64,000 bases of DNA from Anaerorhabdus furcosa. Lineage in GTDB: Bacteria > Bacillota_I > Bacilli_A > Erysipelotrichales > Erysipelotrichaceae. Shown here piece by piece: positions 8,742-17,865 of the stretch. How positions within the stretch are numbered: position 1 is the stretch's first letter; each line of letters opens with the position of its first letter. Under the pieces are notes generated by a model. The model was not told the origin of the DNA and searched no databases. It saw only the letters and a program-made list of their open reading frames with translations. Both the position numbers and the translations under genes were made by a program. The DNA is taken from positions 1 to 64,000 of the forward strand of contig NZ_FUWY01000003.1 in assembly GCF_900167375.1 (NCBI RefSeq), given 5' to 3'.

Positions 8742-9758
8742 TTAAATTTTTGATGTTGATCCTCGAACAACTAGACGATGTTTAAGAATTTCAACTTTAG
8801 GTTCAGATTCTGGGTTATTAAGTTTATCTTGAATTCTTTCCATTGCTGCTTCTCCTAATTTATAACAAGGTTGATTCACCGTGGAAATTTGTGGAACCAT
8901 CATTTCAGAATACTCAAGATTATCAAACCCTAGGATAGATACATCTTCTGGAACTTCTAACTTACATTCCCTTGCTCCATAGATAGCACCAAGAGCTAAG
9001 ATATCTGAGATACAAAACAAAGCATCAATGTGATTTTTCTTAGAAAATATTTTTTTTGCTAAACTGCGAGCACTTGAGAATGAATAGTCTTTAGATGCAT
9101 ACACAATATTTTTCTCAGCGTTTTTGATTCCATGTTTTTTACATGCATCTAAGAATCCTTGTTTACGCAATTCAGTTGAGATATAGTCATTTTCACTACT
9201 CATCATTCCTACGTTGCGATGTCCTAAACCGATAAGGTATTCTGTCGCTTCAACAGCTGCTTGATAGTTATCAATGGATACACGATCGATATTGAGTGCA
9301 GGATTATATTCACTGCAGAATACTACAGGATATTTTTTAACATAAGGTAATATTTCATCGTTATCAATGTTTGTCGCTAGAATAATAGCTGCATCAGCTC
9401 TTCTGTTATCTAATATTTTTAATAGTTCTAATTCCTGTTCTTTATCACCATCAGTACTACAAACAAATGTACTGCAATCATACTTTCTTGCTGTCTCACT
9501 AATTCCTTTGATAATGTTTGAATAATATGGGTTGGTCATATTTGGAGCAATTACTAAAATTGCACCACTTGTATTACGTCTTAAATTTCTTGCAGACAAA
9601 TTAGGTTCATATGCCAACTCTTCAACTGCCTTCAATACTTTTTCTTTTGTTTCTGGATTTACAAAACAGGTATTATTAATTACACGAGATACCGTCGCTA
9701 CAGATACGCCAGCCAGTTTTGATACATCACTAATTTTTACTGACGAATATTTGTCCAT
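8742..9758 (-). CDS. LacI-family transcriptional regulator
   Basis: The N-terminal LacI helix-turn-helix (KISDVSKLAGVSVATVSRVINN) is followed by the hinge (AYEPNLSARNLR) and a periplasmic-binding-protein-like effector domain, about 338 residues in all. An upstream ATG at 9779 is in frame, but it lies inside a palindromic operator and has no ribosome site. The ATG at 9758 is preceded by GGGAGG, so I take 9758 as the start. It is the first gene of the sugar ABC operon and probably represses both itself and the transport genes. Two copies of the same TGTAATC-type palindrome flank its promoter region. The effector is presumably the imported sugar. Confidence 0.9.
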   Translation of the reverse strand: MDKYSSVKISDVSKLAGVSVATVSRVINNTCFVNPETKEKVLKAVEELAYEPNLSARNLRRNTSGAILVIAPNMTNPYYSNIIKGISETARKYDCSTFVCSTDGDKEQELELLKILDNRRADAAIILATNIDNDEILPYVKKYPVVFCSEYNPALNIDRVSIDNYQAAVEATEYLIGLGHRNVGMMSSENDYISTELRKQGFLDACKKHGIKNAEKNIVYASKDYSFSSARSLAKKIFSKKNHIDALFCISDILALGAIYGARECKLEVPEDVSILGFDNLEYSEMMVPQISTVNQPCYKLGEAAMERIQDKLNNPESEPKVEILKHRLVVRGSTSKI

Positions 9759-9767
9759 ATGCCCTCC

Positions 9768-9785
9768 CATGTAATCCATTACATG
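9768..9785 (-). promoter_or_regulatory. Proximal operator for the LacI-type regulator
   Basis: The 18-base near-perfect palindrome CATGTAATCCATTACATG spans the leader just before the regulator start. It shares the core TGTAAT-N2-ATTACA with the site at 9880-9893, about 110 bp away, as expected for two cooperating LacI-family operators. Confidence 0.7.
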
Positions 9786-9842
9786 AACTTGTAAAAAAAT
9801 ATAACTTTTTTTGGAAGTTCATCAAAATCTATTTACAGTATT

Positions 9843-9871
9843 AAATTAGCATAAGATATTTTAAAATGCAA
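9843..9871 (-). promoter_or_regulatory. Predicted sigma-A promoter of the LacI/sugar ABC operon
   Basis: Read leftwards: -35 TTGCAT (9871-9866), a 17-bp spacer, and -10 TAATTT (9848-9843). It lies between the two operators and overlaps the cre-like site. Confidence 0.5.
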
Positions 9872-9881
9872 GCGGTTTCTG
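9866..9881. promoter_or_regulatory. cre-like site (CcpA catabolite repression)
   Basis: ATGCAAGCGGTTTCTG matches the Firmicute cre consensus WTGNAANCGNWWNCAW except at the last two bases. It covers the predicted -35 box, so bound CcpA would block polymerase. This is a prediction from consensus alone. Confidence 0.5.
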
Positions 9882-9893
9882 TAATCGATTACA
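9880..9893. promoter_or_regulatory. Distal operator for the LacI-type regulator
   Basis: TGTAATCGATTACA is a perfect 14-base palindrome just upstream of the predicted -35 box. It matches the core of the proximal site at 9770-9783. The pair could support DNA looping across the promoter. Confidence 0.7.
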
Positions 9894-10026
9894 AATCTTG
9901 TGAAGTTTTTAGCATTATATATACCAAAAAAAGCCTTTGCTATTCAATTATTTTAATATTTTCTATTTTTTAAAAATTTTTTTATTTTTATGATAAAAAT
10001 AACTCTAGATTAACTAAAGAGATGAT

Positions 10027-10425
10027 TTACTCTATTTTTATAAGATTACTTTTATATTTAATTTTTCCTGCTAAGACATCATCATAAAACTTTTGTTTTG
10101 TGTCAATATAATCAATACTCTTACTAATTGCATTGAGTTTAGTTATTAGTATCTCTTTTTTCTTTTCTAATATTTTTTTACGTTCTGTAATAGAAGATAT
10201 TCCCTCCAAGCATAAATCAATATAAACTTTCATCTCAGAAATACCCATGCCACATTGCTTTAGACAAGTTAAATTTTCAATCCATGCAATATCACGATCA
10301 TCAAATACACGATAATTATTACTATCTCGTTTTACGTTTGGTATAAGTCCTTCATTGCAATAATACTTGAGTGTTTCATAACTTAACCCCGTTTGTTTAG
10401 ATACTTCTTTCATTGAATACATCAT
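10027..10425 (-). CDS. MerR-family regulator (AdhR/NmlR-like)
   Basis: The 132-residue protein starts with the winged-helix signature MKEVSKQTGLSYETLKYYCNEGLIP and R..NNYRVFDDRDI. A coiled dimerisation helix follows, rich in Lys/Glu/Ile (ITERKKILEKKKEILITKLNAI). It contains LTCLKQCGMGISEMK, where the first Cys occupies the position of the conserved redox or aldehyde-sensing cysteine in AdhR-like proteins. It lacks the Cys pair of mercury sensors. It is transcribed divergently from an aldo/keto reductase operon whose promoter has MerR geometry. Carbonyl or electrophile stress is therefore the likely inducer (inference). Confidence 0.88.
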   Translation of the reverse strand: MMYSMKEVSKQTGLSYETLKYYCNEGLIPNVKRDSNNYRVFDDRDIAWIENLTCLKQCGMGISEMKVYIDLCLEGISSITERKKILEKKKEILITKLNAISKSIDYIDTKQKFYDDVLAGKIKYKSNLIKIE

Positions 10426-10452
10426 TATTTCTCCTCTAAGTTAAAATAACTC

Positions 10453-10483
10453 TTGACCGGTAGTTACTACCGAGTTTTATAAT
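10453..10483 (+). promoter_or_regulatory. MerR-type promoter/operator of the aldo/keto reductase operon
   Basis: -35 TTGACC (10453-10458) and -10 TATAAT (10478-10483) are separated by 19 bp, the over-long spacer typical of MerR-activated promoters. A perfect inverted repeat, CGGTAGT-T-ACTACCG (10458-10472), fills most of the spacer and is the obvious regulator site. Confidence 0.85.
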
Positions 10484-10528
10484 CCAATCGTACTAAATCA
10501 ATTAGTAACCGTCAAGGAGGAATGACAA

Positions 10529-11389
10529 ATGGAATATGTAACATTAAGTAATCAAGTAGTAATGCCAAAATTAGGATTTGGTGTATTTCAAATTTCAAAA
10601 GAAATTTGTGAAGAATGTGTATTGAACGCAATTCAAGTTGGGTATCGGCATATTGATACTGCACAATCTTATTTCAATGAGGAAGAAGTTGGTCAATCCA
10701 TTAGTAAATGTGGTATTCCACGAGAAGAATTATTTATCACGACAAAAGTTTGGATTGATAACTATGGCTATGAGAAAACATTAAGTTCAGTAAAAAAATC
10801 ACTTGAGAAACTAAAACTTGATTATTTGGATCTAGTTTTACTTCATCAACCCTTTGGTGATTATTATGGAGCATATCGTGCTTTGCAAGATTTGTATAAA
10901 GAAGGAAAAATTCGTGCAATTGGTGTAAGTAATTTTTCTCCTGATCGATTAGCTGATATTGCTGGATTTAATGAAATTCCACCTCATGTTAATCAAGTAG
11001 AAGTTAATCCACTCCATCAACAAGTAGCAGCACAAGAAAATATGATAAAACGTAATGTACAGATACAAGCTTGGGCACCTTTTGGAGAAGGCAAATGCAA
11101 TATGTTTGAAAATCCTACATTAAAAGAAATTGGAGCGAAATATCAAAAGTCTGTAGCTCAAGTAATTTTAAGATGGCTTATGCAACGCAATGTTGTTGCT
11201 CTTGCAAAATCAACTCATATTGAAAGAATGAAAGAAAATATCGAAATATTTGATTTTGAGTTATCAAATGATGAGATGAAGAAAATAAGTGAACTTGATA
11301 CAAATACAAGTTTATTCTTTAATCATCAAACACCTGAAACTGTTGATTATTTCTTAAGTATAATTGAAGAGAGAAAAGGAAAGATTTAA
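10529..11389 (+). CDS. Aldo/keto reductase
   Basis: This is a 286-residue AKR-fold NADPH-dependent carbonyl reductase, close to 2,5-diketo-gluconate/methylglyoxal reductases. The catalytic tetrad is visible as D43, Y48, K73 and H106 (HIDTAQSYFNEE, TTKVW, LLHQP). GVSNF, NQVEVNPL and the C-terminal cofactor motif (ALAKSTHIERMKEN) are also present. The start has an AAGGAGGA site. Under the divergent MerR promoter, it would reduce toxic aldehydes or ketones to alcohols. Its stop overlaps the next start (TAATG), giving a coupled operon. Confidence 0.93.
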   Translation: MEYVTLSNQVVMPKLGFGVFQISKEICEECVLNAIQVGYRHIDTAQSYFNEEEVGQSISKCGIPREELFITTKVWIDNYGYEKTLSSVKKSLEKLKLDYLDLVLLHQPFGDYYGAYRALQDLYKEGKIRAIGVSNFSPDRLADIAGFNEIPPHVNQVEVNPLHQQVAAQENMIKRNVQIQAWAPFGEGKCNMFENPTLKEIGAKYQKSVAQVILRWLMQRNVVALAKSTHIERMKENIEIFDFELSNDEMKKISELDTNTSLFFNHQTPETVDYFLSIIEERKGKI

Positions 11390-12063
11390 TGAAGAAATGG
11401 ATAATCTGTTTCTTAGGTATTCTTCTAGTTTTTGGGCTTTCCGCATGTACCTCATCAAACGTAAATACTCAAGAAGCAGTCATTGATAATCAGCCACAAG
11501 AAAATAATTCGAATAAGATACTCATTGTTTACTTCTCAATGCCCGAGACATCTTCATCTACTGACATGAGTAGCGAAGAAGAAAATAGTACTGTTGTCAT
11601 TGATAATGAAGTCATGGGTAATACACAATATTTTGCTTCTATCATTCAAGAATATACTCAAGGAACATTATTTAGAATTGAACCTACTACACCTTATCTA
11701 ACAAGTCATGAACTATTAATAGACTTAGCATCCACTGAACAGAAAGAGGAAGCTCGTCCTTTAATAAAGAATTCAATAGACAATTTTGAGCAGTATGACA
11801 TTGTCTTTGTTGGTTATCCAAATTGGTGGGGTGATATGCCAATGATTTTATATACATTCTTTGATGATTATGATTTTGAATCAAAAACAATTATTCCTTT
11901 TAATACACATGGAGGTAGTGGGTTTTCAAATACAATTGAAACCATCAAAGAATTAGAACCTGCTGCAATTGTTTCTAATCAAGGGTTATCTATTTCAAGA
12001 AATGAGATTGAAAATTCAAAATCAACGATTACATCTCGGCTAGATGCATTAGCCAAAAACTAA
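11389..12063 (+). CDS. Flavodoxin-like lipoprotein
   Basis: The N terminus is a lipoprotein signal (MKKWIICFLGILLVFGLSAC, lipidated C20). A flavodoxin-4-type domain follows: KILIVYFSMPETSS, GNTQYFASIIQEYTQGTLFRIEP, YDIVFVGYPNWWGDMPM, FNTHGGSGFSNTIE. These bind FMN phosphate and ring. A membrane-anchored flavodoxin of 224 residues would pass electrons at the outer face of the membrane. The start ATG shares a base with the preceding stop. It sits between an AKR and an FMN reductase in a MerR-controlled set, so a role in redox or carbonyl stress is likely but unproven. Confidence 0.85.
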   Translation: MKKWIICFLGILLVFGLSACTSSNVNTQEAVIDNQPQENNSNKILIVYFSMPETSSSTDMSSEEENSTVVIDNEVMGNTQYFASIIQEYTQGTLFRIEPTTPYLTSHELLIDLASTEQKEEARPLIKNSIDNFEQYDIVFVGYPNWWGDMPMILYTFFDDYDFESKTIIPFNTHGGSGFSNTIETIKELEPAAIVSNQGLSISRNEIENSKSTITSRLDALAKN

Positions 12064-12080
12064 ACTAAAGGAGAATAAGA

Positions 12081-12614
12081 ATGAAAAAAAATGTATTAAT
12101 TCTATTAGGAAGTCCTAGAAAAAATGGAAATTCTGAAATATTAAGCCACGCTTTTGCGCAAGGAGCTAATAGTGTAGGACATATTACAGAAGAAATTTAT
12201 TTACAAGAAAAAATGACTAAACCTTGCTTAGCTTGTTATGGATGTCGCAAAACAAAAATGTGTATCCAAAAAGATGATATGCAAGATTTATTAGAGAAAA
12301 TGATAAACGCTGATGTCATTGTACTTGCTACACCTGTTTACTTTTATTCCATGAGTGGACAAATGAAAGTGATGATTGATCGTACATTACCCCGTTATAC
12401 AGAAATAAGGGATAAGGAATTTTATTTTATTGTCACTGCTGCGGATGGTAAAGAAATGATGGAGCGTACTATGGATTCTTTACGTGGATTTACTGATTGC
12501 TTGCCAAACTCTGTCGTTAAGTCTTATCTTTACGGTGCTGAGCTTTATGAAAAAGGGGAAGCACAGAACTCACATTTAAGACAAATAGCGTATGATATGG
12601 GGAAAAATATTTAA
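12081..12614 (+). CDS. NADPH-dependent FMN reductase / iron-sulfur flavoprotein-like
   Basis: The protein has the flavodoxin-fold start VLILLGSPRKNGNS (FMN phosphate loop), the cysteine cluster KPCLACYGCRKTKMC and the flavin-contact motif VLATPVYFYSMSGQMKVMIDR. Length is 177 residues. The Cys spacing resembles the iron-sulfur flavoprotein family, though whether a cluster is bound cannot be told. An AAGGAG site precedes the ATG and the gap to the flavodoxin gene is 17 bp. It is the third gene of the MerR-controlled operon and probably supplies reduced flavin or electrons to it. Confidence 0.85.
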   Translation: MKKNVLILLGSPRKNGNSEILSHAFAQGANSVGHITEEIYLQEKMTKPCLACYGCRKTKMCIQKDDMQDLLEKMINADVIVLATPVYFYSMSGQMKVMIDRTLPRYTEIRDKEFYFIVTAADGKEMMERTMDSLRGFTDCLPNSVVKSYLYGAELYEKGEAQNSHLRQIAYDMGKNI

Positions 12615-12714
12615 TGATTGATATGCATCTTCAACTTCATTCATTGCATTAGAGTACAATTCTTTATCAATTTATGATAAATATAGAATGATTATTTATC
12701 TTTGGAGGATTTCT

Positions 12715-13878
12715 ATGCAAACTACCCATTTTTTACTTGATGTATTCATTTGTTCCTTAGGTGCTTATGGTGGACCTGAGGCTCACTTTGGTATCTTTTA
12801 TTCACAACTTGTTCATAAGAAAAACTATCTAAGCGAAGAAGAATTAGTTGAACTTAATGCTTTGTGTTCTATATTGCCTGGTCCAACAAGTACTCAAACA
12901 ATTACAGCAATTGGCTATAAAGTAGGTGGTAAACTACTCGCCTTTCTGACTTTACTTGTATGGGCACTACCCGTATTAATTTTAATGACAGTTCTTGCAC
13001 TTATTTTCCCCTATTTAGAATCAAATAATTTATCAATTGATTTCTTAAGATATTTAGCACCCATGGCAATCGCATTTGTTTTATTTGCTGGACTTAACAT
13101 TTCTAAGAAAGTTTTGATTAATAAATCTACTGTAATTCTTGCGATTACGAGTGCTCTTCTTACTTATTTTATTCAAGCAACTTGGCTCTATCCTGTTCTT
13201 CTATTGTGTGGTGGCGTTCTAATGATTTATCTTGAAAAACCAGATTTAAATTTATCGGATTTTCATATCAAGCCGTCCTGGAAATTTTTAATTTTTTTCT
13301 TTGTATTTGCAATTGGAAGTTATTTCCTTATGATTCTTACTGGCTCATTACTCGCAACACTTTTCTATGAGTTCTATCGTTTTGGTTATTTAGTATTTGG
13401 TGGAGGTCAAGTAGTTGTACCATTAATGATTTCAGAGTTTGTTGATCATTATCATTTTTTAAGTCAACAAGAATTCTTAATTGGTTATGGACTTATCCAA
13501 GGTCTTCCTGGTCCAATGTTTGGCTTCAGTTCTTTTGTAGGTGGCTTAGCTGCCCGGGATACGAATCTTACTCTTCAAATTATTTCCGGGTTATTATCTG
13601 GTGTATCAATATTTTTACCTGGTGTTCTTCTGATTTATTTTATTTATCCTATGTGGGATAAATTAAGGCAGGTTAAAGCAATAAAAGTCGCATTAAAAGG
13701 AATAAGTGCAGTGGCTTGTGGACTACTCTTAAAAACAGCCTTTACGCTATTATTTACACCGCTATTACCTTTGGTACAATACTTATTTATACTTTTCTTC
13801 TTTATCCTACTTTATACTAAAAAAATACCTGCACCTGCGCTTGTTGTTCTTGCGATACTGCTTGGATTTATCAACTAA
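12715..13878 (+). CDS. chrA: Chromate transporter, fused two-domain form (ChrA)
   Basis: Two homologous chromate-transport domains are fused in 387 residues. The first holds FICSLGAYGGPEAHFGIF and LCSILPGPTSTQTITAIGYKVGG. The second holds RFGYLVFGGGQVVVPLM and LIQGLPGPMFGFSSFVGG. The family consists of inner-membrane carriers named for chromate/sulfate, but natural substrates in anaerobes are often unknown. An in-frame ATG exists at 12688, but 12715 has TGGAGG seven to eight bases ahead and begins at the conserved N terminus. No sulfur gene is nearby. A second, split ChrA pair lies at 41842-42968. Confidence 0.85.
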   Translation: MQTTHFLLDVFICSLGAYGGPEAHFGIFYSQLVHKKNYLSEEELVELNALCSILPGPTSTQTITAIGYKVGGKLLAFLTLLVWALPVLILMTVLALIFPYLESNNLSIDFLRYLAPMAIAFVLFAGLNISKKVLINKSTVILAITSALLTYFIQATWLYPVLLLCGGVLMIYLEKPDLNLSDFHIKPSWKFLIFFFVFAIGSYFLMILTGSLLATLFYEFYRFGYLVFGGGQVVVPLMISEFVDHYHFLSQQEFLIGYGLIQGLPGPMFGFSSFVGGLAARDTNLTLQIISGLLSGVSIFLPGVLLIYFIYPMWDKLRQVKAIKVALKGISAVACGLLLKTAFTLLFTPLLPLVQYLFILFFFILLYTKKIPAPALVVLAILLGFIN

Positions 13879-13880
13879 AA

Positions 13881-13914
13881 ATCTTCGAGTAAAATTACTC
13901 GAAGATCTTTTTTT
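13881..13914. terminator. Bidirectional terminator between convergent genes
   Basis: A 12-base perfect inverted repeat (ATCTTCGAGTAA at 13881-13892, TTACTCGAAGAT at 13895-13906) is followed by eight Ts. It sits between the chrA stop and the stop of the convergent DUF885 gene and can serve both. Confidence 0.9.
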
Positions 13915-15691
13915 ATTTATTACTACTAATGTAGTCTTCTATATTTTTAGTTACCATGCTAAATGGTGCATTCCCTGATTTTAATAATGCATCATTGAAT
14001 GCTTTCACATCAAACTTGTCACCTAATTCAGCTTCAGCTTTTGCACGTAAATCTAGTATTTGGAAATAACCAATACCATAAGATAAACTTACACCCGGGT
14101 TTGATTGAGTCATGTAGTATGTAGCTTCCATACCCTCTCCATTTAAACCATAGCTTGCTAAGAAATCATTAAATTCTTCAATTGTCCATCCATGATAATG
14201 AACACCAATATCCATTAGAGCACTTAATGCCCAGTTTACGTCAAAGTTTGCACGCATAATTTCTTTTAATGCTTCATTTGTATTTGCTGCATCTAACGCA
14301 TAATTTGCACCATAGTTTGCAAATCCTTCAGAGAATCCAAGATGTGTTGATAATAATAAGTTGTATGGATCAATATCATTTTGAACCACATAATTATAAT
14401 AATACATATGTCCTGGAATTCCTTCATGCGCAATATAATAGAATGTTTGTAAATCATCAATTAACGCTGCATTCTTAGTATTTACACGAATATAGTTTTT
14501 ACCTTCCTTATCAATAAATGGTGTGATGTAGTAGGCTCCAACACCATCTGATACAAGTTTAGAAGCAGGAATCGCTTCATACTCAGGTATATTAATTTCT
14601 GTATATTGTTCTTTTGACCAATCAATTAGTGCTTCAATCATTGCTTCATAAGAATCATAACCTGCTTTATATTCTCCACTTTGCACCATTTCAAGTGCAG
14701 TTGGATCTTTCATCATAGCAGTTTGCATTGCTTGTATACTTGTTACAATACGTTGTTCAAGCATTTTTTCTGCTTCTTCAATTGATAATGTTGAACTTGT
14801 ATACATGCGATAGTATAGTTCATAGATTTCTTTTCCATTTTCAAAATGAGCTAAACCAAATTGGTTATTTGCAGGATCCTTTAGTTTAGTAAGTTCTTCA
14901 CCTAGTGTTAAGTAGGCAGGTACAATCGAATCAGTGTAAACAGCTCTTGCTTGTTCGATGTATTTAGCTTTTGCTGCATCATCAATACCTTCAAAAGCAT
15001 TAATATTTTCTTCTACTACAGCCATCATTTCTTCACCATAACCTTGATTAGCTAAGTTATCAGCATACTTAACGATTTCATCAACATTGTAGTCAGACAT
15101 GAAATAGCCTGCATCTTTTTGCTTTTTAGCATATTCTGTGTAACCTTCAAACATTGGTTTTACACTACCCATTAACGTAATTAAATCTTGTACATCTTTT
15201 TCACTATAGAACACAAAGTCAGATAAAATTTGTGGCACTGAAATATGAATTCCACTAAATAATCCAAATACATTTCCTACATATTCAAAATCTTCTCTAT
15301 TTGAGATTTCATTTAATTCAATTTGATCTTTAATAATATCATAAGTATTTTGTTGCTTCTCAGTTAAAGTTTTACGATCAAATGTTTCAAATTCTTTCTT
15401 TGAAGTTTCAAATTCTTCAAGTGTTTCTTTAACTTGATTTTCACTCCAAGGCTCCGTCATTTGGACTACAATATTGTTTACATCTACGCCAAACGCCTCA
15501 GGTTTTGACACAGTTTGATGGACAGATAAATAATTATCTTCTAGGTACATTTTGATTTCATTTGTTACAAATTCATCAAAACGAGTTTGTTCAGCTACAT
15601 TATCAACTGGCGCAGTTGTTTGACATCCAACTAATCCTAATACCAAGAACGTCGTTAAACTTGCCGTCAATAGTTTTTTTAAAGTATTCAT
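13913..15691 (-). CDS. DUF885 family lipoprotein, putative zinc metallopeptidase
   Basis: A lipoprotein signal (LGLVGC, lipidated C23) precedes a 592-residue DUF885 domain. The family motif HEGIPGH lies at residues 422-428 and GFSEGFANYG follows; these supply the presumed metal ligands and catalytic Glu. Homologues are extracytoplasmic peptidases of poorly known specificity. The frame extends 11 codons further upstream, but GAGGAGG lies just before the ATG at 15691, so I start there. It stands alone, with its own terminator on one side and the ftsH operon terminator on the other. Confidence 0.88.
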   Translation of the reverse strand: MNTLKKLLTASLTTFLVLGLVGCQTTAPVDNVAEQTRFDEFVTNEIKMYLEDNYLSVHQTVSKPEAFGVDVNNIVVQMTEPWSENQVKETLEEFETSKKEFETFDRKTLTEKQQNTYDIIKDQIELNEISNREDFEYVGNVFGLFSGIHISVPQILSDFVFYSEKDVQDLITLMGSVKPMFEGYTEYAKKQKDAGYFMSDYNVDEIVKYADNLANQGYGEEMMAVVEENINAFEGIDDAAKAKYIEQARAVYTDSIVPAYLTLGEELTKLKDPANNQFGLAHFENGKEIYELYYRMYTSSTLSIEEAEKMLEQRIVTSIQAMQTAMMKDPTALEMVQSGEYKAGYDSYEAMIEALIDWSKEQYTEINIPEYEAIPASKLVSDGVGAYYITPFIDKEGKNYIRVNTKNAALIDDLQTFYYIAHEGIPGHMYYYNYVVQNDIDPYNLLLSTHLGFSEGFANYGANYALDAANTNEALKEIMRANFDVNWALSALMDIGVHYHGWTIEEFNDFLASYGLNGEGMEATYYMTQSNPGVSLSYGIGYFQILDLRAKAEAELGDKFDVKAFNDALLKSGNAPFSMVTKNIEDYISSNK

Positions 15692-15752
15692 GATTTCCTC
15701 CTCATCACTATTTAACTTTAACATATGTCAATTGTTATTCCAACATAAGAAA

Positions 15753-15778
15753 AGCCAATAAGTATAAACTCACTGGCT
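15753..15778 (-). terminator. Terminator of the tilS-hpt-ftsH operon
   Basis: Read leftwards, AGCCAGTGAGT and ACTTATTGGCT (15778-15768 and 15763-15753) form an 11-bp stem with two G-U pairs and a 4-base loop. TTTTCTT follows. Confidence 0.75.
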
Positions 15779-15787
15779 CATTTCATA

Positions 15788-17845
15788 TTAGATTTTTGGT
15801 GTTTTTGTTTCAATTTCGTCTTCAATAGAATCACTTTCATTAATTTCATCTAATGAAGGATTTTGATCTTCTGGAATATCCACTGGTTTTGGTTCTTCAA
15901 GTGGCAGTTGATTTTGTTCAGCTTTTGGTTTACGTTTACGAGTTGTTTTCTTTACAACAGGTTCTTCCGTATTTCCATCATCTTTCTTATCATCCTTATT
16001 AACATCTTTCTTAGGAAGATCTTGATTGATTGGTAAGCCTTTAATCACTAGATCAATTTGCTCAGCAGTAATTGTTTCATACTCAAGCAATGCATTCGCA
16101 ATTTTAATTAAATCATCTTTATGTTCTGAAATAATTTTATGTGCTTGTTTATGGCATGTATCAATAATCTTACGTACTTCTTGATCAATTTCAAAAGCAA
16201 TTTGTCCCGATACATTTGAAGGCGAATTGTAATCTCTTCCTAAGAAGACATTACCACTTCCACTATCATATTTAATTGGTCCTAAATCACTCATACCATA
16301 TACAGTAACCATATCACGAGCAATACGAGTTGCTGATTCAATATCACCAGATGCTCCTGCAGAAATATCATCAAAGAAGATTTCTTCTGATGTACGTCCA
16401 CCCATATATGAAGTGATAGTACTCATTAAGTCTTTCTTTGTACGCATCATTTTTTCTTCCTTTTCAGTCATCAAGTTATATCCACCAGCTTGACCACGAG
16501 GAATGATTGTAATTTTTTGCACTACTGTTGCATCATCTAAGTATAAACCAATGATGGCATGCCCTGCTTCATGATAAGCAACAAGTTTCTTACTTGCTTC
16601 ATCATACTTACGACTCTTCTTAGCAGGTCCCATCATAACACGGTCAATTGCTTCATCAAGTTGTGACATATGAATTAAATCTGAACTTTCACGAACTGCA
16701 AGAATTGCAGCTTCATTTAATACGTTTTCTAAGTCAGCTCCACTAAATCCTGGAGTACGTTTTGCTAATGCTTCTAAGTCAATATCTGGACCTAAATGTT
16801 TATTTCTTGCATGAACTTCAAGAATTTCTTTACGACCTTTACGATCAGGTAGTGATACTGTAATTTGACGATCGAAACGTCCTGGACGAAGTAATGCTGG
16901 GTCAAGTACGTCTGGTCTATTTGTTGCAGCAATCATAACAATTCCCGCATTTTCACCAATACCATCCATTTCAACTAAGAGTTGATTTAATGTTTGTTCA
17001 CGTTCATCGTGTCCTCCACCAAATCCAGCTCCACGTTGTCTACCTACTGCATCAATTTCATCAATAAAGATAATACATGGTGAAGTTTGTTGTGCTTTTT
17101 TAAACATGTCGCGCACACGACTTGCTCCAACCCCTACGAACATTTCAACGAAATCAGATCCTGAAATACTATAGAATGGAACATCAGCCTCACCAGCAAC
17201 AGCTTTAGCAAGTAAAGTTTTCCCTGTTCCTGGAGGACCTACCATTAAAATTCCTTTTGGTATACGAGCACCCATTTTCGCAAATTTCTTTGGCGACTTT
17301 AAGTAATCGATAATTTCTACCATTTCTTCTTTTTCTTCATCACATCCAGCTACATCCGCAAAACGAACTCGAATGTTGCCTTCAAGTTTTGCACGTGATT
17401 TGGAAAATTCAAATGCTTTGTTGTTTCCGCCACCTTGCATTCTTGTTAACATGAAAATTGCTAACCCACCTAATGCTAAATATGGAATAAATGAAATTAT
17501 AGTATCAAGAAATAGATTGCTTTCTTCAGCATCTATTACTGCAACTTGTCCTTCATTTAATAATTCCAATACTAAATCAGATTGGCTTTCAGTGTTAGGA
17601 ACTGTAGATGAGAAAAGTATATCTTGAGCTCCATCGTTATAAATCCCTTTAACATGAATTACATTGTATCCAATGCTTACATCTGCCTTAGTGACATCTT
17701 GAGTTTCTAACACATTCAACAATTCATTATATGAAAGTTTTTGTGTTGAACCAGAGCCTCCTCCTAAGTTGAATAAACTAAACATTGCGATAGCAACAAC
17801 CAAGTATGGCAAATAATTTAAAAACCGGTTGTTATTTTTCATCAA
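15788..17845 (-). CDS. ftsH: ATP-dependent zinc metalloprotease FtsH
   Basis: FtsH degrades misassembled membrane proteins and short-lived regulators at the inner membrane. The order is: TM1 (about 9-26), an extracytoplasmic loop, TM2 (about 115-133), AAA+ with Walker A GPPGTGKT (203-210) and Walker B IIFIDEID (258-265), the SRH ending LLRPGRFDR (to about 325), and zinc motif HEAGH (425-429). The C-terminal 75 or so residues are a Lys/Asp/Glu-rich tail longer than in E. coli. The start could be TTG at 17845, spaced nine bases from AAGGAG, or ATG at 17842, spaced twelve. It follows hpt and tilS, the order conserved in many Firmicutes. Confidence 0.97.
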   Translation of the reverse strand: MMKNNNRFLNYLPYLVVAIAMFSLFNLGGGSGSTQKLSYNELLNVLETQDVTKADVSIGYNVIHVKGIYNDGAQDILFSSTVPNTESQSDLVLELLNEGQVAVIDAEESNLFLDTIISFIPYLALGGLAIFMLTRMQGGGNNKAFEFSKSRAKLEGNIRVRFADVAGCDEEKEEMVEIIDYLKSPKKFAKMGARIPKGILMVGPPGTGKTLLAKAVAGEADVPFYSISGSDFVEMFVGVGASRVRDMFKKAQQTSPCIIFIDEIDAVGRQRGAGFGGGHDEREQTLNQLLVEMDGIGENAGIVMIAATNRPDVLDPALLRPGRFDRQITVSLPDRKGRKEILEVHARNKHLGPDIDLEALAKRTPGFSGADLENVLNEAAILAVRESSDLIHMSQLDEAIDRVMMGPAKKSRKYDEASKKLVAYHEAGHAIIGLYLDDATVVQKITIIPRGQAGGYNLMTEKEEKMMRTKKDLMSTITSYMGGRTSEEIFFDDISAGASGDIESATRIARDMVTVYGMSDLGPIKYDSGSGNVFLGRDYNSPSNVSGQIAFEIDQEVRKIIDTCHKQAHKIISEHKDDLIKIANALLEYETITAEQIDLVIKGLPINQDLPKKDVNKDDKKDDGNTEEPVVKKTTRKRKPKAEQNQLPLEEPKPVDIPEDQNPSLDEINESDSIEDEIETKTPKI

Positions 17846-17865
17846 TTAAACACACTCCTTACTAT

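Noticed and set aside
9777-9779. Upstream ATG as the start of the LacI-type regulator
   Set aside because: It lies in the operator palindrome without a Shine-Dalgarno site; the ATG at 9758 has GGGAGG just ahead.
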